NCBI GenBank assembly: GCA_017536965.1
Contig: JAFWCK010000079.1
Location: 1-34,483 of the forward strand
Direction of reading: 5' to 3'
Length of the DNA: 34,483 bases
Source of the DNA: Lachnospiraceae bacterium
GTDB lineage: Bacteria; Bacillota; Clostridia; Lachnospirales; Lachnospiraceae
The notes under the pieces were generated by a model. That model saw nothing but the letters and a program-made list of their open reading frames with translations, was not told where the DNA came from and did not search any database. Below are positions 17,437 through 25,144 of this stretch, one piece after another (position 1 is the first letter of the stretch; the number at the start of each line of letters is the position of its first letter). Both the position numbers and the translations under genes were made by a program.

Positions 17437-18696
17437 TCATTCTCCCTGTTTTTCTTCCTGCTCCCGCTTTTTTGCTGCTTTCAGTTTCGGCTCGTAAAAA
17501 CGTGCTTCCGGTTTTTCGCCGACTGGCAGATAATACGTATCCGGATTCTCAGGATCAAAGATCTCATTTGCCCACATGACTGTGACCAGATCATCCTCAC
17601 CGATATTGGTAATACTGTGCGTATATCCCGGCGGAATATCCACGACCTGGATCTGATCGCCATTCACTTTATAATCCAGCACCACATCCGAATCCAGTTT
17701 CCGCAGACAGATCATGGCTTCTCCTTTTACCACGATGAACTTCTCGTTCTTGCTGTGATGCCAGTGGTTGCCTTTCGTAATGCCTGGCTTTGTGATATTG
17801 ACAGATACCTGTCCTCTCTCTTCTGTCTTGATCAGTTCCGTGAAAGAACCTCTCTCATCCGTGTTCATCACAAGGTCATAGGAGAACTTATCCTCCGGCA
17901 GATAAGAGAGATAGGTGCTGTACAGTTTTTTCTCAAACCCATCTTTCAGGTATGGGATAGTTTTCTGCTTTCTGTCCTCAAGGAAAGACATCAGCATGGA
18001 TGCCACATTTCCAACCGTCACAAAATCCACCGGTCCGGCGGTGTAATAGGTATTGCCTTCCATGGCTTCCCGGATCTTTTGCCGGTCTGCTCTTGGCAGG
18101 AATTCTTCCATTTTTTCTCTGGTCAGGATCTCCGGTTCCTGCTCCGCAAGAAGACCGCAGAGCGTCTCCATCAAGTCATCGATATACAAAAGCGGGACCA
18201 CTGCGTTTTCATCATGGATCGTGATCGGGATGCCTCTTGTAATATTGTGGCAGAAAGTCGCGACCATGCTGTTGTAATTTGGCCTGCACCACTTCCCGTA
18301 AATATTTGGAAGACGGAAAACATAGACTTTGCTCCCGGTCTCTCTTTCATAGGCGTAAAGGGTCTTCTCCCCCATTGCCTTGCTCTTACCGTAATCATTC
18401 TCCAGTGCCGCCTGGATCGACGAGGTCATCGCGACAGGCGGATTCTTTCCGCGTTCCTTCAACAGCCCGCAGAGATGCTTTGTAAAGTCAGTATTCCCGC
18501 TGTAAAACTCGGACGTATCAACCGGGCGGTTCACACCGGCCAGATGGAAAACAAAATCCGCCTGACCGCAATGTTCCCAAAGGTCCTCTTCCGTGCTTTC
18601 CAGATCAAATGCCAGCACTTCATGGCCCCTGTTTTTCAATTCGAGGCAAAGGTTTTTTCCGACAAAACCATTTGCACCCGTGACCAGTATTTTCAT
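17437..18696 (-). CDS. capF: CapF/FnlB bifunctional reductase with C-terminal cupin
   Basis: The 419-residue protein starts with a Rossmann GANGFVG motif (7-13), keeps an SDR active site (TSSIQ and YGKSK), and ends in a cupin domain from about residue 290 with metal-ligand-like residues in GNHWHHSKNEKF and a later THS. CapF from the N-acetylfucosamine pathway has exactly this pair of domains: the cupin epimerises C3 and the SDR domain reduces the 4-keto group. It is about 50 residues longer than the Staphylococcus enzyme, partly from a lysine- and glutamate-rich C-terminal tail. It is the first gene of the operon; AAGGAGAG lies 6 bases before the ATG. Confidence 0.92.
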   Translation of the reverse strand: MKILVTGANGFVGKNLCLELKNRGHEVLAFDLESTEEDLWEHCGQADFVFHLAGVNRPVDTSEFYSGNTDFTKHLCGLLKERGKNPPVAMTSSIQAALENDYGKSKAMGEKTLYAYERETGSKVYVFRLPNIYGKWCRPNYNSMVATFCHNITRGIPITIHDENAVVPLLYIDDLMETLCGLLAEQEPEILTREKMEEFLPRADRQKIREAMEGNTYYTAGPVDFVTVGNVASMLMSFLEDRKQKTIPYLKDGFEKKLYSTYLSYLPEDKFSYDLVMNTDERGSFTELIKTEERGQVSVNITKPGITKGNHWHHSKNEKFIVVKGEAMICLRKLDSDVVLDYKVNGDQIQVVDIPPGYTHSITNIGEDDLVTVMWANEIFDPENPDTYYLPVGEKPEARFYEPKLKAAKKREQEEKQGE

Positions 18697-18731
18697 AGGT
18701 TTCTCTCCTTCATTGGTTTACATAAAAAAAC

Positions 18732-18760
18732 AGAATAATTATAGTACATTTGGCTGTCAA
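18732..18760 (-). promoter_or_regulatory. promoter of the capF operon
   Basis: On the minus strand a perfect -35 TTGACA (18760-18755) is followed after 17 bases by TATTCT (18737-18732). A perfect TATAAT (18743-18738) lies inside that spacer, 11 bases from the -35, and could serve as the -10 with a weaker -35. The site is between the upstream terminator and the capF Shine-Dalgarno, with about 35 bases of leader. Confidence 0.75.
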
Positions 18761-18794
18761 AATCCATCTTTTCCACCCATCTGCGTCTGCATAG

Positions 18795-18826
18795 AAAAAC
18801 GCCCCGAAGGTTATTTCTTCGGGGCG
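18795..18826 (-). terminator. intrinsic terminator after the esterase gene
   Basis: On the minus strand CGCCCCGAAG (18826-18817), a 7-base loop and CTTCGGGGCG (18809-18800) are followed by five T (18799-18795). The 10-bp GC-rich stem with a T tail is a classic intrinsic terminator and closes the unit carrying the esterase and probably the acyltransferase. Confidence 0.9.
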
Positions 18827-18852
18827 GATTCATTATCAATTTATATATCTGT

Positions 18853-20328
18853 TCAGGAGAGGATCTCTTTGATGAGATAAGCCATATCTTTGCTCATCTC
18901 CGCATGATGATCACAAATGTACATAGCCCCGTCACACTCCGTGACCTGCATGTCAAAAATGACCTCCGCAAACCAGCGTACTGCCACAAATAGTACACCG
19001 TCTTTCCGAATGACCGGCATGAGCATGGACCTAAGGAACCCATCCCACAAAGCTGCCGCACTGGCTTCCGCGATCTGGCAATCTCCTTCCATACAGTGAA
19101 GCGTTGCGCTGCGGCCGTCTGTAGAGTAATCAATACTGATATCGAAATACTGGCTCAGGAAACTCACAGGCACATAAAGTTCTTTCTTATAATCCACACG
19201 GCTATGGCTCTTAAAATCATAGTTGGTGAGAGTCTCCAGGAAGGCTGGTGCCTCCAGTTTTACCCGGCTGTTGTTGATGTAGGCGTATTCACAGCCATCG
19301 CAAAGCGCGGCAGCATCTACATCTCCCCGGGCAGAGTAATCCGTATCCAGACAGCTGATGCTGCCATCTGCATTCCGGCGTGTCCCCTTGAACAAGGTGT
19401 TCCATGCCCAGTAAGCATCATCCAAGGTCTGGCCGTGGGACCGATGTTTCACATCCCGATAAACAAGATTGGCCTTTTTCCCGGTGTAGAAAGCAAAATT
19501 ATTCACATCCAGAATGGAAAGACGCGGCAGATCATCGCATTCATTCACCTTGAGCCAGAATTCCCGGTTCACGGCGTTGACGTCCTGACGGGTGGTATTC
19601 TCTTTTCCGGCAACAGGTGCCGCTACGATATCATCCAGCTCCCCACGGGATTGATATACCGGCACCGGGCACTCAAAGCCTCTGACATTCCACGCATCAT
19701 CAAACAATGCCATTTGCGGGGATGGGCCAGCGGTGCTGTCGATACCCGCCAGCAGACTGCCACAAACCCTAGCGAACATCATGGTCATAATATCACCCAT
19801 GGACATACCCTGAAGATAGACCCTGCCTTCATCAATGTTGTACTTCTCATGCATCTCTTTAATGAGGCCTTTCAGGAACTGGATATGATGGTGGGTCTCC
19901 GATACTCGTCCGTCCGGAGTGGAACCGAAAATGTCCATCATATTTGGCAGTTCATTTGCTTTCTGCGGATCGTCAACCGTCAGCCACGCCCTGCGGACAC
20001 CGCCTGCATTCGGAAATACAGCAACGCATCCTTCCTGCTCCGCAATATAGCACCATGAGGTCTCATCAAACTGCATGGAAGCATGTGCACCACCTCCGTG
20101 GCAGGAGATGATAAGAGGAGGCTTGGTTTCTGGGTCCAGGTCCTCTGGAATATACTCCAGCCAGCTGTCCTCTATGCCATCCGCAAAGACCTTGCTTTTT
20201 TGCACCGGCGGATGCGGCGGAATGTGTGTGTTGGAGTTAGTGTTGTTTCGGATGCTGCCTTCCGGGGCATCCTCTGTTATTGCCGTTCCCGTAAAAGGAA
20301 TGCCTGGTTTTAATCCAAACTTGCTCAT
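18853..20328 (-). CDS. alpha/beta-hydrolase (PHB-depolymerase/feruloyl-esterase-like) with C-terminal copper-amine-oxidase-N-like domain
   Basis: The ATG at 20326-20328 is chosen because AGGAG lies 8 bases before it; two upstream in-frame ATGs are badly spaced. The 491-residue protein has an alpha/beta-hydrolase core with an oxyanion-type SCHGGGAHA segment, an FPNAGG strand, and the nucleophile S176 in GMSMG. This resembles the LpqC/PHB-depolymerase esterases that cleave short acyl or phenolic esters. Residues about 355-470 contain a strand pattern with ELYVPVSFLSQYFDI and VLFVAVRWFAEVI, like the Cu-amine-oxidase N1 stalk domain of Firmicute surface proteins. No signal peptide is seen, which is odd for such a domain. 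It has its own terminator and may remove acyl groups of the kind that neighbours add. Confidence 0.8.
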   Translation of the reverse strand: MSKFGLKPGIPFTGTAITEDAPEGSIRNNTNSNTHIPPHPPVQKSKVFADGIEDSWLEYIPEDLDPETKPPLIISCHGGGAHASMQFDETSWCYIAEQEGCVAVFPNAGGVRRAWLTVDDPQKANELPNMMDIFGSTPDGRVSETHHHIQFLKGLIKEMHEKYNIDEGRVYLQGMSMGDIMTMMFARVCGSLLAGIDSTAGPSPQMALFDDAWNVRGFECPVPVYQSRGELDDIVAAPVAGKENTTRQDVNAVNREFWLKVNECDDLPRLSILDVNNFAFYTGKKANLVYRDVKHRSHGQTLDDAYWAWNTLFKGTRRNADGSISCLDTDYSARGDVDAAALCDGCEYAYINNSRVKLEAPAFLETLTNYDFKSHSRVDYKKELYVPVSFLSQYFDISIDYSTDGRSATLHCMEGDCQIAEASAAALWDGFLRSMLMPVIRKDGVLFVAVRWFAEVIFDMQVTECDGAMYICDHHAEMSKDMAYLIKEILS

Positions 20329-20415
20329 GATCATCTCTCCTTTCCGGATCATTCTGTATGAATCATTCTTTTAAATACAAATTAACACAGGGAGCACACT
20401 ATACGCAATGACTGA

Positions 20416-21456
20416 TTATCTGCGGGCATCTCCAAAGAGTTTCCCAAAGAGGAGTTTTTCCAGAAGGTTGACTGTAAAAGTCAGAAGGACCATGAGAAGG
20501 AAACAGAAAAGGAGCATCATCTCATCGCTTCCATAGACGATCTGTTTCATCCCGAGAACACCGAACAGAAGGGAAAAAAGATTTTTAAAGATCATCTCGT
20601 TTCCGTTCAGATACAGGCTCCCTTTGCCAATATAGGCCAGGAAGCGGTTCACGCCAGGAACCTTCTCCACGAACCGTGAAAAGCAGACAAAGAAGAACAG
20701 CAGGATAAAGGTACTGATAAGGTTTGCTGCCTGGAAAAGCCTTTGCCCCAGTGTCTGCTGCAGATACCCGGAAAGCCAGACGCTCTGAAAGAGAAGGAAG
20801 ACTTCATATCCCAGCGAAACCAGGAAAAAGATCCAGAACAGCGTCTTTATCCCTGCTTTTTTACGGCTGTATTTCCAATCTCGAAAAAACGGGAACAGGA
20901 GCGCACCGAGAAAATAATACAACAAATAAACAAAAGCAGAATCCGAGTTCCAAAACCAGGATGGATCATTGGTAGGCTGATGTCCCAGGAAGAAGGTACC
21001 AACGACATAGAGTGCGACAACAATCACAGCTATAAAGATCCTGCTGCGGATGATCCGTTTTAAGATCTCAAAGAATACACTGATGACAAACAGGCACGGC
21101 AGGAACCAGAGCTGGATCGCCGGCGTCTGATTACGGATGCCAAAGAGTGTCTGCAAAAGCATCTGCGGGACATCTGAAAATGTATACATGCGGACAATCA
21201 GCATGTAGATGATCGTAAGGAATGAAAAAAGCACATACGGCAGAAGGAGCGATCGGATCTTCTTCAGCAGAAATGCCCAGAACGATCCTTCTTTCGGTGT
21301 CATCGTCGCAAAGAATCCTGCTGCGAAAAAGAACAGCGGCACGTGTTGTGCGAAAATAAAAAGATACGTGTTCTCAGAAACAGGAAGATGCCCCAGATAG
21401 ATCAGGAGCATCCCCGCCCATTTCAGAATATCAGCCCAAAGAATACGCTGTTTCAT
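20416..21456 (-). CDS. acyltransferase-3 family membrane O-acyltransferase
   Basis: The ATG at 21454-21456 is preferred: the product then starts MKQRILWADILKWAGMLLIY as family members do, and GGAG lies 9 bases upstream. An in-frame ATG 42 bases earlier falls on the likely -10 box. The 346-residue protein has about ten membrane segments and the family histidine at H23 (YLGHLP), plus HVPLFFFAAGFF. Acyltransferase-3 proteins move acetyl or similar groups from acyl-CoA to extracytoplasmic glycans. It is separated from the second operon by the 53-bp repeat array and is probably transcribed with the esterase. Confidence 0.88.
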   Translation of the reverse strand: MKQRILWADILKWAGMLLIYLGHLPVSENTYLFIFAQHVPLFFFAAGFFATMTPKEGSFWAFLLKKIRSLLLPYVLFSFLTIIYMLIVRMYTFSDVPQMLLQTLFGIRNQTPAIQLWFLPCLFVISVFFEILKRIIRSRIFIAVIVVALYVVGTFFLGHQPTNDPSWFWNSDSAFVYLLYYFLGALLFPFFRDWKYSRKKAGIKTLFWIFFLVSLGYEVFLLFQSVWLSGYLQQTLGQRLFQAANLISTFILLFFFVCFSRFVEKVPGVNRFLAYIGKGSLYLNGNEMIFKNLFSLLFGVLGMKQIVYGSDEMMLLFCFLLMVLLTFTVNLLEKLLFGKLFGDARR

Positions 21457-21493
21457 TTTTCCTTTCTCCAGCAGAAGCAATTTCGCTTTATTC

Positions 21494-21522
21494 ATCATAC
21501 CCGTTTCAGATTATTCTTTCCA
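21494..21522 (-). promoter_or_regulatory. candidate promoter for the acyltransferase gene
   Basis: On the minus strand TGGAAA (21522-21517, 4 of 6), a 17-base spacer and TATGAT (21499-21494, 5 of 6) lie about 40 bases before the preferred start. The -35 ends 10 bases from the first half-site of the repeat array, so array-bound protein could reach RNA polymerase here. Confidence 0.5.
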
Positions 21523-21532
21523 GTGCTTTTTC

Positions 21533-21990
21533 GTGACCCATTTTGCACTTTTCTTCATTCAGGTCACTTTTCATTTGAGAAAAAAGTGACCTCCTGAATG
21601 GGTCCCTCCATTTAGGTCAAGAAGCGGGATAAAAATAGTGACCCGCCAGGACATTCCCTTCATCCAGGTCACTGAATCAAGAAAGAGTTTGTGACCTAAT
21701 TAGAAGAAGGTGCGATACAGGTCACTCAAAATCAAGGAATAGCGTGACCCATCAGCTGGTGCCTGCAAATAGGGTCACTCAAAATACAATAAACGCGTGA
21801 CCTGTAAGCGAGGTACCAGAAATCAGGTCACTCAAAACAGCAAAAAGGAGTGACCCATAAGAACACTAATGAGATTTAGGTCACAGATGGGATGCGAAAA
21901 GAGTGACCCACTGAAAGCATCCCTCATTTTAGGTCAACGATCGGGATAAAAAAAGTGACCCGCTGAGGTCTTCCCCCCGATTCAGGTCAC
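21533..21990. repeat. 53-bp-period array of alternating GTGACC / GGTCAC half-sites
   Basis: GTGACC starts at 21533, 21586, 21638, 21691, 21744, 21797, 21850, 21903 and 21955. GGTCA starts at 21562, 21615, 21667, 21720, 21773, 21826, 21879, 21932 and 21985 (GGTCAC in seven, GGTCAA in the units at 21615 and 21932). Steps are 53 bases, rarely 52. Each GGTCAC lies 24 (or 23) bases before a GTGACC, which lies 29 (or 30) bases before the next GGTCAC. Outside the half-sites conservation is poor: some units share CTCAAAA after GGTCA, and the stretch before GTGACC is A-rich. The array fills the space between the methyltransferase-like gene and the acyltransferase promoter region. It is not coding, since 53 is not a multiple of 3. 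Its identity is unknown. Confidence 0.95.
21556..21600. repeat. extended hairpin at the acyltransferase end of the array
   Basis: The arm at 21556-21571 (CATTCAGGTCACTTTT) pairs with 21582-21600 over 16 bp, with a 3-base bulge and a 10-base loop. It is the strongest hairpin in the array and extends one half-site pair outward. There is no T-run on either side, so it does not look like a standard terminator. Confidence 0.7.
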
Positions 21991-21997
21991 TTAAACT

Positions 21998-22846
21998 CTA
22001 GAGTTTGATCTTTGTGATGTTCTTGCGGCGAACAAAAGGTTCATACAAAAACTGGCGGAACGCATAGACAAGCTTACGCGGCGCTTTTTCAATCAGCGCG
22101 TCGCGTTTCTGCGTATTTGTAATGCTCCGCTCTTCTTCGTACCAGCCTTCTTCATAATCAGTCTGCTGTGCAGTGATCCTTTCAGGCGTCGGTCCGATCT
22201 TCCGGGCGATCACATAGATCTCGGTCTGTGTATTGACGTCAAACTGCACTCTGCCTGCAGCCTCAGACGGAGAATGTTTGATCTTCCAGACTTTATCCTT
22301 TGCAGAGAACTTCACGATGAAAACATCCAGGATCTCCATCCCGTTCTGTTTTGTGAACGTACTGTAGAAAAAGTCCGGTGAAAACTGATACAGCCCATGG
22401 CCGTTAAAATTATTGGTCGGCACCATGCAGATATAGGTTCCGCCTAACTCAAGCATGGAAAAACAATTGCCCAGCACCATCGGAACTGCGAAAACATGCT
22501 CCATCGTCCCGCCATCGATGATGCAGGAAAACTGTCCCTCCAGCTCTTTTCCGATCGGCTGGTTCAGATCATGTAAAATGTCCGGATTTTCATGTGAAAA
22601 GCCGTCCAGGCTCTGCAGTTTAAAGCCATACATATCCTGAAAAATACCTTCCGCATACGGACTCTCAAAGTCTTTCGAAAGGAGTTCCTGCGGAATCTTT
22701 CCCGCATAGTCCGGCAGATATTTTCGGAATTCTTTCTCCGAAAACGCGCGGAACTGACGTCCCAGTGTCAGCGTCCTGGAAAAATCAGTGCCATAGTTCT
22801 TTCTGGCGTATTCAATTGTCAGCATCGATGTGATACGAAAGCCCAT
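21998..22846 (-). CDS. methyltransferase-like protein of glycan loci
   Basis: The 282-residue soluble protein has a central region (FSCIIDGGTMEHVFAVP, then FSMLELGGTYICMVPTNNFNGHG, about 105-150) that looks like the post-motif-I part of class I SAM-dependent methyltransferases, including a strand/helix with GG. An obvious GxGxG SAM-binding loop is not visible near the N-terminus, so the fold may be degenerate or the substrate unusual. Similar proteins occur in polysaccharide clusters as FkbM- or WbdD-like decorators, but I cannot name the family. GGGAGGAAG precedes the ATG. It is the last gene of the second operon; its TAG (21998-22000) is 7 bases from the final half-site of the array. Confidence 0.6.
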   Translation of the reverse strand: MGFRITSMLTIEYARKNYGTDFSRTLTLGRQFRAFSEKEFRKYLPDYAGKIPQELLSKDFESPYAEGIFQDMYGFKLQSLDGFSHENPDILHDLNQPIGKELEGQFSCIIDGGTMEHVFAVPMVLGNCFSMLELGGTYICMVPTNNFNGHGLYQFSPDFFYSTFTKQNGMEILDVFIVKFSAKDKVWKIKHSPSEAAGRVQFDVNTQTEIYVIARKIGPTPERITAQQTDYEEGWYEEERSITNTQKRDALIEKAPRKLVYAFRQFLYEPFVRRKNITKIKL

Positions 22847-22871
22847 ATCTGCTTCCTCCCAGGCACTTTCC

Positions 22872-24410
22872 CTATTTTGAATACAGCTCCTGCAGTTTTT
22901 TCCGGTCGACTTTGTTGTTCTGGTTCAGCGGCAGATTCTCCAGCCGCACAAATTTATTCGGCACCATATGACGCGGCACCTTTTCTTTCAAACGATCACG
23001 CAGTTCTTTTTCATCCAGGGAGCCGACATAGCACATGATGATGTGCTCGGTCTCTTTATTAAAGATGCATGCACACTGCATCCGGTCATCCAGTGCACAG
23101 GCAGCCAGTTCGATCTCGCCTAATTCCACACGATGTCCCATGTGTTTGATCATAAAGTCGCGGCGGCTCTTAAAGACGATCTCACCGTATTCATTGCGTT
23201 CCACAATATCCCCGGTGCAATAGATCGTCTCGCCCGGTTTCAGTGGATTATCCTGATACTTTTCAGCCGTGGATGCATCATCTTTGAGGTACCCCAGACC
23301 CATGCCCGGACCAGCCAGACAAAGCTGTCCTTCTTCACCATCTTTTGCTTCTGTGCCGTCATCTTTGATGATATAGGCAGTTACGAATTCTGCCGGGAAT
23401 CCCAACGGGATCCGCTCATCATCAGCGATCTCACGCTCCATTGGATACAGGAATGTATAGAAGAATTCGGATGCGCCATAACCCTGGCAGTAACGCGGAT
23501 CCGGGATCACTTTCTTCATCTTGTTGATCAGTTTGGTCGATGCCACATCACCCGCAAAGGTAACAGTTCTCAGGCACTTATTCAGTTCCTCTTCATAGCC
23601 TTCCCATGCTGAAAACCGGGAGATCACAGTCACGCCGCTTGCGACCCAGTCAATAATGGAGATCTGATTCTCTACCAGATACTTCACCAGTTCAGCAGGC
23701 TGACTGAACAAGTCCTTCGGCATAAAATAGCAGGTAGCTTCTGCTGCAATGGAGAAGAACAGATTCAGCACGCCCATGACATAGTACATCGGAGACTGGT
23801 TGCCCACATGATCGGTAAAAATGATCCGCACGTCATCGCGGTTAGCAATGGAGCAATACAGAATTCCGTTGTGTCCAACCATAACACCCTTTGGATTTCC
23901 GGTGGATCCGGAAGTAAAGACAACGCTGGCAAGTTTTTTGGAAACTTCTTTTTCCTCAATGACAGGAAGATCAAAGTCTGCTTCTTCCTGCTCCAGGATA
24001 TCCTCATAAACCAGAACCGTTCCGTCAAAATGAATTTCTCTGGCTTTTTCTTCTGTCTCACGATTGGTCAGGATGATCACCGGCTCCAACGTCTCAAAGA
24101 TCTTCTCGATCCGCTCATTCGGCATGGTCTCGTCAATACAGGAATAGTAATCCCCTGCATATAAGATGCCGTGCATGCAGGCGGCCAGATCGTTGCCAGC
24201 CTCGATCAGAGTTGTCACAGGCTGCGGCTCCTTTTCGCCGATCTTAGCCGGGTCCTCTCCGGTTGCACAGATAATGGCTTTCGCAATACGGATAGAGATG
24301 TCATACATTTCCCGATATGTCATCTCTCCGTCAATATCTACAAACCCGATCTTCTCCGGTACATCTTTGACTGCCTTATCGAGTAATTCTGTCACACGTT
24401 TGAATTCCAT
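22872..24410 (-). CDS. ANL-superfamily acyl-adenylating enzyme (AMP-binding, DltA-like)
   Basis: The ATG at 24408-24410 follows AGGAGG and shares one base with the TAA of the GT2 gene. The 512-residue product has the AMP-binding P-loop FTSGSTGNPKG (about 165-175), a GYGASEF substrate/AMP motif, the YCTGDIV motif, and a C-terminal subdomain ending NKVDRKKL with the conserved lysine of adenylation. Length and motifs fit D-alanine:carrier-protein ligases and NRPS-like adenylation domains. It should activate a carboxylic or amino acid as AMP-ester for a thiol carrier or CoA. No carrier protein is encoded nearby. Beside MBOAT and DltD-like genes it recalls the dlt system, but the acyl group is unknown. 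Confidence 0.85.
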   Translation of the reverse strand: MEFKRVTELLDKAVKDVPEKIGFVDIDGEMTYREMYDISIRIAKAIICATGEDPAKIGEKEPQPVTTLIEAGNDLAACMHGILYAGDYYSCIDETMPNERIEKIFETLEPVIILTNRETEEKAREIHFDGTVLVYEDILEQEEADFDLPVIEEKEVSKKLASVVFTSGSTGNPKGVMVGHNGILYCSIANRDDVRIIFTDHVGNQSPMYYVMGVLNLFFSIAAEATCYFMPKDLFSQPAELVKYLVENQISIIDWVASGVTVISRFSAWEGYEEELNKCLRTVTFAGDVASTKLINKMKKVIPDPRYCQGYGASEFFYTFLYPMEREIADDERIPLGFPAEFVTAYIIKDDGTEAKDGEEGQLCLAGPGMGLGYLKDDASTAEKYQDNPLKPGETIYCTGDIVERNEYGEIVFKSRRDFMIKHMGHRVELGEIELAACALDDRMQCACIFNKETEHIIMCYVGSLDEKELRDRLKEKVPRHMVPNKFVRLENLPLNQNNKVDRKKLQELYSK

Positions 24411-25135
24411 TAAATATTCCTCCTGAGTTTTTCTATGTTCCTTAGATAGTCTAAAGTCTGTTTGATCACATTTACATGACCGCCTTCTTCTTCCGTATAA
24501 CGGACCGGCAGCTCGATGATCTCTTTTCCGCTCCGTTCTGCCCGGATCAGCAGTTCGATGATAAAAAACCATCCGTTCTCCGTCGTATCTGACTGACGGA
24601 TCAGATCCTCTACGAACTCCTTCCGGAAGAACTTAAATCCGCAGATAGCATCCTGTGACTGCATGTGGAGCCGGCTTTTCATGACCAGCGTCAATCCCTT
24701 GGACGTCACATTCCGATACCACTTTCTTCCGATCGTCCGCGCGCCTTTTGCCTGCTTGGATCCATTGATCATACAAAGATCCGCGTCCTCCTCAAAAAGG
24801 TGGATCACCTGCAGCAGATGCCTCAGGTCTGTGGAAAGATCCACATCCATATAGCCGGTGATCTCAGCTGTATTGGCTGCGATCCCTGCCCTGAAAGCTG
24901 CACCAACACCTTTTTCCGCGATCCGGATATAGCGCACGTTTTCGTATTTGCTTACCAGCTGCTTTGCGATCTGTTCCGTTGCATCCTGCGATGCATTATC
25001 CACAATGGTCAGCTGATAGGAAAAATCCGTTTCATTCGGAACGACAAAGCGTTCCAGAAAAGCAACTGTCTGGGTAATGCCCCTCTCCAGCCGCTTCTCC
25101 TCATTATATACAGGAAACAGAATATTGATCTGCAC
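24410..25135 (-). CDS. family 2 glycosyltransferase, DPM1/ALG5-like
   Basis: The 241-residue protein starts with ILFPVYNEEKRLE, followed by IVDNASQDAT, EKGVGAAFRAGI and the MDVDLSTDL metal-binding motif. The form of the D.D motif (DVDLST) and the later QSQDAICGFKFF segment are characteristic of dolichyl/undecaprenyl-phosphate glucose synthases such as ALG5. It has no membrane anchor. The start is GTG (25133-25135), with AAGGAG 5 bases before it. It would make a polyprenyl-phosphate sugar for an extracytoplasmic transferase. Confidence 0.88.
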   Translation of the reverse strand: MQINILFPVYNEEKRLERGITQTVAFLERFVVPNETDFSYQLTIVDNASQDATEQIAKQLVSKYENVRYIRIAEKGVGAAFRAGIAANTAEITGYMDVDLSTDLRHLLQVIHLFEEDADLCMINGSKQAKGARTIGRKWYRNVTSKGLTLVMKSRLHMQSQDAICGFKFFRKEFVEDLIRQSDTTENGWFFIIELLIRAERSGKEIIELPVRYTEEEGGHVNVIKQTLDYLRNIEKLRRNI

Positions 25136-25144
25136 GATGACTCC

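Noticed and set aside
17266-18738. Long open frame on the plus strand opposite capF/capE
   Set aside because: It is antisense to two well-recognised genes, has no family resemblance and no ribosome binding site. Similar plus-strand frames at 5680-6639 and 19096-20058 were rejected for the same reason.
18738-18743. Perfect TATAAT as the sole -10 of the capF operon
   Set aside because: It is only 11 bases from the perfect TTGACA; the pair TTGACA-17-TATTCT has correct spacing, so I give the site as one region with both options.
21533-21990. CRISPR array
   Set aside because: The period and inverted half-sites suggest one at first, but only about 6 bases per half-site are conserved, the would-be repeat interior varies from unit to unit, and no cas genes are in the window.
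21533-21990. A repeat-rich coding region
   Set aside because: The 53-base period is not a multiple of three, and no frame stays open with a ribosome binding site across the array.
24411-24572. N-terminal extension of the adenylating enzyme
   Set aside because: It lies inside the GT2 gene in another frame; AGGAGG and the family-like start point to the ATG at 24408-24410.
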